A DNA stretch of 9,725 nt. Source: Verrucomicrobiota bacterium (GTDB taxonomy: Bacteria > Verrucomicrobiota > Verrucomicrobiia > Limisphaerales > UBA11358). Under the pieces are notes generated by a model. It was not told the DNA's origin. It was given only the letters and a program-made list of their open reading frames with translations, and ran no database searches. This document shows positions 1 to 6,688 of this stretch, piece after piece. How positions within the stretch are numbered: the first letter of the stretch is position 1; every line of letters begins with the position of its first letter. The stretch lies in assembly GCA_026225155.1 (NCBI GenBank), contig JAMFSG010000317.1:1-9725 (forward strand), read 5' to 3'. The translations under genes and the position numbers were made by a program.

Positions 1-591
1 CTCGCTCGCGAGCGACGCGCTTTGTTGCGACAACAGTTCCAACTGTTTTTTTACTTCGCCGAACGTCGAAGATTGCGCGGCGGAATTCTGCTGCAAATTT
101 TTCTGATACGTTTCGAGCTGTTGTTTCAGCGGCTCGACCAGCGTTTTGATCGCTTCCTGTCGCTGCGCCAAATCGCCTTTCGCCGTCTCCTGAAATTTAC
201 CGAACGACTGTTCCGCCAGCCGCAAAAATTCCGGCGCGGATTGTTTTAACGCATCCGCGCTCATCGCCTTGAACGCTTCGCGCAAATCAGCGATAGCTTT
301 TTCCTGCGCGAGTTTCGCATCGCGCAAGTTTTGTTCGTGCAAGGATTTTTGCTCGGCGAGAATTTTTTCGGCGGCAGCTTGATTTGCCTGTGCGGTGGCC
401 AGCGAAGTTTTGCTTTGCGTCAATTGCTCGCGCGTTGTGGAAATTTCCGTTTCGCGCTGTTTCAACTGGTCGCGCAATTCATCTTCCAAACGCGCGTCAG
501 AATTCTTGCCGCTCCATTTCAGCCAGCCGAAAATAAATCCGAGCGCAATGCCGGCGAGCGCGGCAAGGGCAAGTTGGATTCCGACAGGCAT
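1..591 (-). CDS. rmuC: RmuC family DNA recombination protein, N-terminal part (cut by window edge)
   Basis: Reading the minus strand from the ATG at 591-589 gives 197 codons with no stop before the window edge, so the C-terminal part is missing. The protein starts MPVGIQLALAALAGIALGF: one membrane-anchoring helix (about residues 4-23) followed by basic residues. A long, charged, Gln/Glu/Lys-rich coiled coil runs from about residue 35 to 100. The segment AFKAMSADALKQSAPEFL and the later VEPLKQQLETYQ and LLSQQSASLASE are the conserved opening of the RmuC family, just before its nuclease-like core, which lies outside the window. E. coli RmuC (about 475 residues) limits recombination at inverted repeats; its biochemical activity is not well defined. 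The gene is 75 bp downstream of ridA on the same strand and may share its transcript. The start has no clear Shine-Dalgarno site but directly precedes the membrane helix. I am confident of the family from the N-terminal pattern, though the diagnostic core cannot be seen. Confidence 0.85.
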   Translation of the reverse strand, partial: MPVGIQLALAALAGIALGFIFGWLKWSGKNSDARLEDELRDQLKQRETEISTTREQLTQSKTSLATAQANQAAAEKILAEQKSLHEQNLRDAKLAQEKAIADLREAFKAMSADALKQSAPEFLRLAEQSFGKFQETAKGDLAQRQEAIKTLVEPLKQQLETYQKNLQQNSAAQSSTFGEVKKQLELLSQQSASLASE

Positions 592-610
592 AATTAATTG
601 GCGAGTTTGG

Positions 611-652
611 ATTGCGGATTGCAGATTTGGAATTTATTCCGCAATCCGCAAT
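611..652. repeat. Palindromic intergenic repeat built on a GCGGATT heptamer
   Basis: Between ridA and rmuC, ATTGCGGATTGC (611-622) is followed after 18 bases by its perfect reverse complement GCAATCCGCAAT (641-652). The 18-base loop contains GGAA-TTTA-TTCC (629-640), which can form a smaller hairpin. The arms are made of repeated 7-mers of the type GGATTGC, and weaker symmetry continues outward to about 607 and 662. Such heptamer-built palindromes recur as dispersed intergenic elements in some Verrucomicrobiota and other genomes, as far as I recall; only one copy is visible here. It could act as a processing or attenuation hairpin in a ridA-rmuC transcript. Confidence 0.7.
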
Positions 653-660
653 CGCAATTC

Positions 661-677
661 CACACTTCAAAAGTGTG
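661..677. other. Small hairpin overlapping the ridA stop codon
   Basis: CACACTT (661-667), a 3-base loop and AAGTGTG (671-677) form a perfect 7-bp stem. The ridA stop codon (TGA on the minus strand, 669-667) lies in the loop and in the first base of one arm. No T-run follows on the minus strand, so it is not a convincing intrinsic terminator. It may stabilise the 3' end of the message or be chance. Confidence 0.35.
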
Positions 678-1050
678 CGATGACTTCGATTTCCACGTTT
701 GCGCCTTTGGGCAACGCGGCGACTTGGATGGTCGAGCGCGCCGGAAAATTATCCGTGAAATATTTCGCGTAGACTTCATTCATGCCCGCAAAATCAGCGA
801 GGTTCGTCAGGAAAACCGTGGATTTGACGACGTTGGCGAACGTGAGTTTTTGGTCGTCCAAAATCGCTTTCACATTTTCCAGCACGCGTTCGGTTTGCGC
901 TTTGATGTCGCCGGAAATCAAATTTCCGTTCGCAGGTTCGATGGGGATTTGGCCGGCGCAGAACAGCAGGTCGCCGACGCGCACGGCGTGGTTGTAAGGG
1001 CCGACGGCGGCAGGTGAATTTTTCGGTTTGATGATTTGTTTGGTAGCCAT
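667..1050 (-). CDS. ridA: RidA family 2-iminobutanoate/2-iminopropanoate deaminase
   Basis: This 127-residue protein (usual family length about 128) belongs to the YjgF/YER057c/UK114 (RidA) family. These form trimers in the cytoplasm and hydrolyse reactive enamines/imines, such as those released by threonine and serine dehydratases, to 2-ketoacids and ammonia. Visible family landmarks are NSPAAVGPYNHAV (11-23), LLFCAGQIPIEP (28-39), the NVVKSTVFLTNLADFAGMNEVY helix-strand region (73-94) and FPARSTIQVAALPKGANVEIE (102-122). Arg105 and Glu120 match the catalytic Arg105 and Glu120 of E. coli RidA, and Tyr19 matches its active-site Tyr, so an active deaminase rather than an Arg-less paralogue is expected. 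The ATG at 1050-1048 gives the expected N-terminus; no clear Shine-Dalgarno precedes it. It is divergent from the GH2 gene (147 bp apart) and upstream of rmuC. Nothing links it specifically to the sugar genes. Confidence 0.95.
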   Translation of the reverse strand: MATKQIIKPKNSPAAVGPYNHAVRVGDLLFCAGQIPIEPANGNLISGDIKAQTERVLENVKAILDDQKLTFANVVKSTVFLTNLADFAGMNEVYAKYFTDNFPARSTIQVAALPKGANVEIEVIAHF

Positions 1051-1058
1051 AAATTAGT

Positions 1059-1078
1059 GCGTCATCATCTAATGACGC
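1059..1078. promoter_or_regulatory. Dyad in the ridA / GH2 divergent intergenic region
   Basis: GCGTCAT (1059-1065) and ATGACGC (1072-1078) are perfect inverted repeats around a 6-base spacer, 8 bases upstream of the ridA start codon. This could be an operator or a 5'-leader hairpin of the ridA message. A second, weaker dyad ACCGCG/CGCGGT lies at 1097-1102 and 1121-1126. I could not identify convincing -35/-10 elements for either gene in the 147-bp region. Confidence 0.4.
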
Positions 1079-1197
1079 GATGCGCAGGTCAAGAAAACCG
1101 CGTTCGATTTTCACCCGATTCGCGGTCAAATAAAATTACCCATTTGAGTAGGCAAAATGGCATTGCCTTGCGTCGTGGGCTCGCGCAGATTTGGCGG

Positions 1198-4095
1198 ATG
1201 AAATTATCCCGTTTGTTTTCACTTCGATTACTCGGTGCTGCGTTGATCGCCTTCACGCTGAATTCATTTGCCGCTGATATGGATTCGCCGCGCGAAAAAT
1301 TATTATTTGATTCCAATTGGAAATTTCATCTTGGCGACGATTGGCCGAACATGCTGCGGCTCGACAAGGCGGGGCAAAATTCCGGGCCGGCGGCGGAAAA
1401 ATTCAACGACGCCGGGTGGCGCGCAGTGAATTTACCGCACGATTGGGTGATCGAATTGCCGTTCGATAAAAATGCCGATGGCAGCCACGGTTTCAAACCG
1501 GTCGGCCCGGGCTTTCCGAAAAATAGCGTCGGCTGGTATCGTCGCACATTTGATTTGCCGGCGACGGATGATGGCAAGCGTATCTGGCTGGATTTCGACG
1601 GCGCGTTTCGCGACACGATGGTGTTCGTGAACGGCTGGCAGATGAAGCATAATGAGAGTGGTTATTTTCCGTTCCGCATTGACATCACGGACGTGGCACG
1701 CATCGGCGGTAAGAACACGGTGGCGGTGAAGGTAGACGCGTCGAAATTTGAAGGCTGGTTTTACGAAGGCGCGGGCATTTACCGTCATGTGTGGCTGGAA
1801 AAAACGTCGCCGGTCGCCATCGCGCCGGACGGGATTTTTGTTTATAGCCAATTCAAAGACAATGTGCCCTCGGACGAGGCAAAAATTTTTGTGCAGACAC
1901 TGGTGTTCAATGCGACGACCAGCGGCGTGCCGGTGAATTTGAGTTTTCAAATTGTTTTGCCCAATGGCGAAACGAATCAGGTAAAAGCGAAGGACGAAAA
2001 AACGCAAAACGGAATCCTTCGCAGCAGCCGCAATGAGTTATTTGATGAGTTTTCAATTTCATCGCCCGAGCTTTGGTCACCCGAAAATCCGAAGCTTTAC
2101 AAACTCATTACGACGGTTGAATCGGAAGGCAAAGTTGTTGATCGCCAGGAAATCGAGTTTGGCATCCGCACATTCGCGTTCGACAAGGACAAAGGATTTT
2201 TGCTGAACGGCCAGCCGTATGAATTGAAAGGCACTTGTAATCATCAAGACATGGCAGGCGTCGGTGCGGCGTTGCCGGATGCGTTGCAATATTTCCGCGT
2301 CGCAAAATTAAAAGAGTTCGGCGACAACGCGTATCGCACGTCGCACAATCCGCCGACGCCGGAATTGCTCGAGGCGTGCGATCATCTCGGCATGATCGTG
2401 ATGGACGAAAACCGGTTGCTCGGCAGTGACGAAGAAAATTTGCGCCGTTGGGAAACGCAGATCCGTCGCGACCGCAATCACGCGAGCGTCGGTATCTGGA
2501 GCATTTGCAACGAAGAAGACACGCAGACGCAACCCGTTTCCGCGCGCGTCGGCACGACGATGCAAAATCTGGTGAAGCAAATGGATCCGACGCGGCCGGT
2601 CACGGCGGCGGAAAGAGTCGGCAATGTTTTCACGGGTTTGCCCGGCGCGTTGGAAGTGCGCGGCTGGAATTATCACATCGGTCATGAGATTGATGATTAT
2701 CGCGCCGAACATCCCGAACAACCGCACGTTGGCACGGAGCAGGGCAGCACGGTCAGCACGCGCGGCATTTACGAGAACGACAAGGTGCGCGGTTACGTCA
2801 GCGCCTACGACGTGAACGCGCCGCCGTGGGCGCACACGGCGGAAACGTGGTGGAGCTTTTTCGACGCGCGTCCGTGGTTGAGCGGCGGCTTCGTCTGGAC
2901 GGGTTTTGATTATCGCGGTGAGCCGACGCCGTATTCGTGGCCGTGTATCAATTCACATTTCGGCATCCTTGATACCTGCGGTTTTCCGAAGGACAATTTT
3001 TATTATTACCAAGCATGGTGGACGACGAACATCGTTTTGCATTTGTTGCCGCATTGGAATTGGCCGGGCAAAGAAGGCCAGGAAATCCGTGTGGATGCAT
3101 TGAGCAATTGCGGCGAAGTGGAACTGTTCTTGAACGGTCAATCGCTCGGTAAACAGACGATGAAGAAGGATTCTAAATTGTCGTGGCAAGTGAAATACGC
3201 GCCGGGCGTCTTGTCGGCCAAAGGTTATAACGACGGTAAAGTCGTTGCCGAAACGAAAGTGGAAACGACCGGCGACGCGACGGCAATCCAACTCACGCCG
3301 AACCGTTCGACGATCAACGCCGACGGCGAGGACGTGAGTGTGTTCACCGTTTCCGCGACGGACGCGCAAGGCCGTGAAGTTCCGGTCGCGCAAAACAAAA
3401 TCAATTTCGCCTTGAGCGGCGCAGGTAAAATTATCGGCGTTGGCAATGGCGATCCGAGCAGTCACGAGCCGGACACTTACATTCCTGAATCCACGGTCAA
3501 ATCTGTGCCCGCAAATTCATGGGCTTGGAAAGTGGTGGATTATACGACCAAGAAACTCGCCAGCCCGAAGATCACGGAATACGAAGCGGGCTTTGACGAT
3601 TCGAGATGGAACAAAACCAGTTCGGAAAATGGAGATGGACCATTGCAAGCCAATCAGTCGGCGATTTTCCGCCAGCACTTGGATCTGACGGCGGCCCAAA
3701 TCGCGAACTTCGATGTGCAGGCGCAATTTGGACGCATTGACGATGAAGGCTGGGTTTTTGTGAATGGCCAGCCGGTCGGCCAATCCAGCAACTGGGAAGA
3801 ATCGCCGTCGTTCAGCATCAAGAAATATCTGCACGCGGGTGACAATGTCATTGCCGTCGGCGTCAAAAATCGCGATGGTGCCGGCGGCCTTTCGCTTGGC
3901 GTAAATCTCGAATTTGTCAGTGAACCGACTGCGCTGGCGTGGTCGCGCAGTTTGTTCAACGGTCTCGCGCAAGTCATTGTGCAATCCACGAAAGATGCGG
4001 GCGAAATCCAGTTGACCGCAAGCGCGGACGACTTGCTGCCCACGACGATAGCCATCCAATCGCAAGCCGTCACGCCGCGCCCGAGCGTGCCGTAA
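1198..4095 (+). CDS. Secreted glycoside hydrolase family 2 protein, probable beta-galactosidase
   Basis: This 965-residue exported enzyme probably releases terminal beta-galactose by the retaining GH2 mechanism. I chose the ATG at 1198 because it begins a Sec signal peptide, MKLSRLFSLRLLGAALIAF, with likely cleavage after Ala25 (SFA|AD); the frame stays open upstream but encodes nothing plausible. The N-terminal sugar-binding sandwich contains LPHDW (79-83) and GAGIYRHVWL (191-200). An Ig-like domain follows, then the TIM barrel with KGTCNHQD (344-351), RTSHNPP and MDENR (402-406). The acid/base is Glu439 (WSICNEED) and the likely nucleophile Glu514 (GTEQGSTVSTRG). FVWTGFDYRGEPTPY (565-579) and LLPHWNWPG are typical of the DUF4982-containing GH2 subgroup. 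A DUF4982-like domain (ELFLNGQSLG, 642-651) and a Glyco_hydro2_C5-like domain (from about 691) end the protein; the latter is interrupted by an extra sandwich (about 762-912). GH95 follows on the same strand. Galactosidase specificity is inferred; glucuronidase or another beta-glycosidase activity is possible. Confidence 0.9.
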   Translation: MKLSRLFSLRLLGAALIAFTLNSFAADMDSPREKLLFDSNWKFHLGDDWPNMLRLDKAGQNSGPAAEKFNDAGWRAVNLPHDWVIELPFDKNADGSHGFKPVGPGFPKNSVGWYRRTFDLPATDDGKRIWLDFDGAFRDTMVFVNGWQMKHNESGYFPFRIDITDVARIGGKNTVAVKVDASKFEGWFYEGAGIYRHVWLEKTSPVAIAPDGIFVYSQFKDNVPSDEAKIFVQTLVFNATTSGVPVNLSFQIVLPNGETNQVKAKDEKTQNGILRSSRNELFDEFSISSPELWSPENPKLYKLITTVESEGKVVDRQEIEFGIRTFAFDKDKGFLLNGQPYELKGTCNHQDMAGVGAALPDALQYFRVAKLKEFGDNAYRTSHNPPTPELLEACDHLGMIVMDENRLLGSDEENLRRWETQIRRDRNHASVGIWSICNEEDTQTQPVSARVGTTMQNLVKQMDPTRPVTAAERVGNVFTGLPGALEVRGWNYHIGHEIDDYRAEHPEQPHVGTEQGSTVSTRGIYENDKVRGYVSAYDVNAPPWAHTAETWWSFFDARPWLSGGFVWTGFDYRGEPTPYSWPCINSHFGILDTCGFPKDNFYYYQAWWTTNIVLHLLPHWNWPGKEGQEIRVDALSNCGEVELFLNGQSLGKQTMKKDSKLSWQVKYAPGVLSAKGYNDGKVVAETKVETTGDATAIQLTPNRSTINADGEDVSVFTVSATDAQGREVPVAQNKINFALSGAGKIIGVGNGDPSSHEPDTYIPESTVKSVPANSWAWKVVDYTTKKLASPKITEYEAGFDDSRWNKTSSENGDGPLQANQSAIFRQHLDLTAAQIANFDVQAQFGRIDDEGWVFVNGQPVGQSSNWEESPSFSIKKYLHAGDNVIAVGVKNRDGAGGLSLGVNLEFVSEPTALAWSRSLFNGLAQVIVQSTKDAGEIQLTASADDLLPTTIAIQSQAVTPRPSVP

Positions 4096-4100
4096 AAATC

Positions 4101-4176
4101 GGGAGGGACGCCGTGTCGGCGTCCCAATTTTGGAAAACCAAAATAATTTTAAGGACGGCGGCACGCCGTCCGTCCC
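4101..4176. repeat. BIME-like element: two inverted hairpin units with a central dyad
   Basis: Three hairpins stand in a row just after the GH2 stop codon. The first is GGGACGCCG/CGGCGTCCC (4105-4113 with 4117-4125, 3-base loop). The second is ATTTTGG/CCAAAAT (4127-4133 with 4138-4144). The third is GGACGGCG/CGCCGTCC (4153-4160 with 4164-4171, 3-base loop). The 24 bases at 4101-4124 match the reverse complement of 4153-4176 at 20 of 24 positions, so the outer hairpins are two copies of one unit in opposite orientation, as in REP/BIME elements. No transposase gene is nearby. Confidence 0.65.
4105..4131 (+). terminator. Possible terminator or attenuator after the GH2 gene
   Basis: The 9-bp GC-rich stem with a TGT loop (4105-4125) begins 9 bases after the GH2 stop and is followed by AATTTT. 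The T-run is short and interrupted, so termination may be partial, which would reduce GH95 expression relative to GH2. The hairpin is also the first unit of the BIME-like element, so its role in termination is uncertain. Confidence 0.4.
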
Positions 4177-4195
4177 CAAAAAATTATTCTTGTTC

Positions 4196-4243
4196 GCGGA
4201 GCGGTGCTGGCGGAAGATTTTTTTCATGCCAACATCGCTCCGC
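4196..4243 (+). promoter_or_regulatory. Start-codon hairpin presenting the GH95 ribosome-binding site
   Basis: GCGGAGCGGTGCTGGC (4196-4211) pairs with GCCAACATCGCTCCGC (4228-4243): 14 Watson-Crick pairs, one G-U and one C-A mismatch over 16 positions. The 16-base apical loop (4212-4227) holds the Shine-Dalgarno-like GGAAG (4212-4216), a T-run, and the A and T of the ATG at 4226; the G closes the stem. The start site would thus be displayed single-stranded at the tip of a long stem. The 3' arm also encodes the first residues of the signal peptide. The pairing is seen directly; a regulatory role is inference. Confidence 0.5.
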
Positions 4244-6574
4244 AATTTTTTTACCGCGCTCGCCGCCGTTTTATTTTTTCAAAATGTTCACGCTGCGGAA
4301 AATTCTTCGCCGCTGGTTTTGTGGTATCAGCAACCGGTCGGCGGTGTGGCTGGCCAATCGTTGAACGCGCAACATCGCGACACACTGAACGGCGGCGATG
4401 GTTCGATCGTGATGAACGAGGCGCTGCCCATCGGCAACGGTCGTATCGGCGGATTGATCAATGGCGGCGCGGCGCGCGAGCGGATCGTTTTGAACGAGGA
4501 CAGTTTGTGGACGGGCGACGAAAATCCGTCCGGCGATTACGGTTCGATGGGCGCGTATCAAACGCTCGGCGACTTGTTCATCAATCTGCCCGGCCATGAA
4601 AATTTTTCCGATTATCGCCGCGACCTCGACATCGGCAATGCGCTTGCACACGTCAGCTACGCGGCGAACGGCGTAAAATTTTCGCGCGAATTTTTTTGCA
4701 GCTACGCGGATGGCGTTTTGGTCATCCGGCTCACGGCGGATAAACCGGCGAGCTACAATGGCAGCATCGAATTGAACGATTCTCATGGCGCAAAAACTTC
4801 GGCGCATAAAAACCAACTCGCCTTCGCGGGCGCGCTGGCGAACGGATTGAAATATGAAGCGCAAGTGATCGCCTTGAATGATGGCGGCTCGTTGCAAATT
4901 ACCGATGGGAAAATTGCGTTCACCAATTGCGATAGCCTTACATTAGTTTTCGCCGCCGGAACCGATTATGCTTTTGATTACACCAAAAAATATCGCGGTG
5001 AAAATCCGCACGCGCGCGTGACCCGGCAAATTGAAAACGCTGTCGCAAAAAATTTCGATGAATTGAAAACCGCGCACGAAAAAGATTTTCATTCACTGTT
5101 CGACCGCGTGGCGCTCGACTTGGGAAAATCTTCAGCGGAACAAATTTCTTTGCCGACCGACCAGCGGAAAATCGTCGCCGCCAAAACTGTTGACCCCGAA
5201 CTTGAAGAATTATTGTTTCAATATGGCCGCTATCTTTTGATTTCGTGTTCGCGTCCCGGCGGTTTGCCCGCGAATCTGCAGGGGCTTTGGAACGACAGCA
5301 ATAATCCGCCGTGGAGTTCGGATTATCACGCGAACATCAACATCCAGATGAATTACTGGCTCGCCGAACCCGCGAACCTCGCCGAATGCGCCGCGCCGTT
5401 TTTTGATCTCGTGGACAGCCAGTTGCCTGCGTGGCGCACGACGACGCAATCGTCGGACGATTTCAAAACTGCCGATGGGAATTTTGCCAAGCGCGGTTTT
5501 GCCATCCGCACCTCGCACAATATTTTCGGCGGCCTCGGCTGGCGCTGGGACAACACGGCGAACGCGTGGTATGCGCAACATTTTTGGGAACACTTTGCTT
5601 TCAGCAGCGACAAAAAATTTCTCACGCAAACCGCGTATCCATATCTGAAAGAAGTTTCCGAATTTTGGGAAGATCATCTGAAAACGTTGCCGGACGGACG
5701 GCTCGTCGTGCCGAACGCATGGTCGCCGGAACACGGCCCGACCGAGGACGGCGTGAGTTATAGTCAGGAGATCGTCTGGGATTTGTTCAACAACTACGTT
5801 GACGCGGCGGACGCGCTCGGCGTGGATAAAAATTATCGCGACAAAATTGCCGCTATGCGTGACCACCTCGCCACGCCCGGCATCGGCAGTTGGGGCCAAC
5901 TGCTCGAATGGATGACGGAAAAAACCGGCACAAACGCCGTCGCCAATTCGCCCGAACTCGACACGCCGAATGATCATCATCGCCACACGTCGCATCTGTT
6001 CGCCGTTCAGCCCGGACGCCAGATCGGCATCTCCAAAACGCCCGCGCTCGCGGCGGCGGCGAAAATTTCGCTCGACGCGCGCGGCGACACCGGCGACGTG
6101 CGCGAATGGTCGTTCGCGTGGCGCACCGCGCTTTACGCGCGCCTGCACGACGGCGACGACGCGCATCGCGAGTTGCAGCAATTATTTTCCGCGCGCAATT
6201 CATGCCTGAATCTTTTTGGATTGCATCCGCCGATGCAGATTGACGGTAACTTTGGCATCACCGCCGCTGCCTGCGAAATGCTGGTGCAATCACACGAAGG
6301 CGAAATCAATTTGCTTCCGGCGTTACCGAAAGCGTGGCCGACCGGCAGCGTGAAAGGCCTGCGCGCACGCGGCGGTTTCACCGTGGACATTGCATGGCAG
6401 GATGGAAAACTGATTTCAGCTAGCATCCATTCGCTCGCCGGAAATCCCTGCCATTTGCGCTACGGCAACGCGACGCGCGAAGTGAAAACTAAAAAAGGCC
6501 AGGAAATTTTGTGGGACGGAAAATCGGCAGCGGATATTAAATGGATAGATTTAGATCCAACGCGGCCATTTTAA
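4226..6574 (+). CDS. Secreted GH95 alpha-L-fucosidase
   Basis: The 782-residue product fits GH95, a family of inverting alpha-1,2-L-fucosidases (a few members act on alpha-L-galactosides). The ATG at 4226 follows GGAAG by 9 bases and starts a signal peptide, MPTSLRNFFTALAAVLFF, with likely cleavage after Ala23 (VHA|AE). An in-frame ATG at 4130 exists, but the added residues would be translated repeat sequence. The N-terminal beta-sandwich (about 30-270) carries LPIGNGRIGG and LNEDSLWTGDENPSGDYG; a helical linker leads to the (alpha/alpha)6 barrel (about 310-690) and a C-terminal beta domain. The residues corresponding to Asn421, Asn423, Glu566 and Asp766 of Bifidobacterium AfcA are all present: Asn370 and Asn372 (HANINIQMNYW), Glu502 (AWSPEHGP) and Asp673 (MQIDGNFG). 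The enzyme is probably exported to the periplasm or beyond; there is no lipobox. It follows the GH2 gene on the same strand, 130 bp downstream, consistent with removing the alpha-1,2-fucose cap before galactose. Confidence 0.95.
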   Translation: MPTSLRNFFTALAAVLFFQNVHAAENSSPLVLWYQQPVGGVAGQSLNAQHRDTLNGGDGSIVMNEALPIGNGRIGGLINGGAARERIVLNEDSLWTGDENPSGDYGSMGAYQTLGDLFINLPGHENFSDYRRDLDIGNALAHVSYAANGVKFSREFFCSYADGVLVIRLTADKPASYNGSIELNDSHGAKTSAHKNQLAFAGALANGLKYEAQVIALNDGGSLQITDGKIAFTNCDSLTLVFAAGTDYAFDYTKKYRGENPHARVTRQIENAVAKNFDELKTAHEKDFHSLFDRVALDLGKSSAEQISLPTDQRKIVAAKTVDPELEELLFQYGRYLLISCSRPGGLPANLQGLWNDSNNPPWSSDYHANINIQMNYWLAEPANLAECAAPFFDLVDSQLPAWRTTTQSSDDFKTADGNFAKRGFAIRTSHNIFGGLGWRWDNTANAWYAQHFWEHFAFSSDKKFLTQTAYPYLKEVSEFWEDHLKTLPDGRLVVPNAWSPEHGPTEDGVSYSQEIVWDLFNNYVDAADALGVDKNYRDKIAAMRDHLATPGIGSWGQLLEWMTEKTGTNAVANSPELDTPNDHHRHTSHLFAVQPGRQIGISKTPALAAAAKISLDARGDTGDVREWSFAWRTALYARLHDGDDAHRELQQLFSARNSCLNLFGLHPPMQIDGNFGITAAACEMLVQSHEGEINLLPALPKAWPTGSVKGLRARGGFTVDIAWQDGKLISASIHSLAGNPCHLRYGNATREVKTKKGQEILWDGKSAADIKWIDLDPTRPF

Positions 6575-6622
6575 TTTTTCAACAATGTAAGTTTCTCCAA
6601 TTTCCCTGCGCTAATGGTGCAA

Positions 6623-6662
6623 ATGAAAATAGCCTACAGTTTCAACTGCGGGCTATTTTCAT
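6623..6662. terminator. Bidirectional intrinsic terminator between convergent genes
   Basis: ATGAAAATAGCC (6623-6634) pairs perfectly with GGCTATTTTCAT (6651-6662). Inside, CAGT/ACTG (6637-6640 with 6645-6648) continues the helix around a TTCA loop. Each strand has an A-run in the 5' arm and a T-run in the 3' arm, so it can terminate in both directions. It lies 48 bases after the fucosidase stop and 26 bases after the kinase stop. A further small hairpin, GTTGC-TTC-GCAAC, follows at 6665-6677. Confidence 0.85.
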
Positions 6663-6688
6663 CCGTTGCTTCGCAACTTCGAATAATT

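Noticed and set aside
594..779. Small minus-strand frame spanning the ridA end and the heptamer palindrome
   Set aside because: It overlaps ridA in another frame, and its tail is just translated repeat sequence (NPQS-type peptides).
1036..1197. Longer N-terminus for the GH2 protein from an ATG at 1036
   Set aside because: It would overlap the start of ridA on the other strand and put 54 unrelated residues before an obvious signal peptide that starts at 1198.
4130..4225. Longer N-terminus for the fucosidase from an ATG at 4130
   Set aside because: The extra residues come from the palindromic repeat, and a good signal peptide with a GGAAG site begins at 4226.
3517..4245. Open frame of 242 codons on the minus strand
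   Set aside because: It is antisense to the GH2 C-terminus and the repeat block and has no family features.
5210..6181. Open frame of 323 codons on the minus strand
   Set aside because: It lies wholly inside the GH95 gene, is Arg/Val/Ala-rich with no recognisable motif, and is the usual antisense shadow of a GC-rich coding region.
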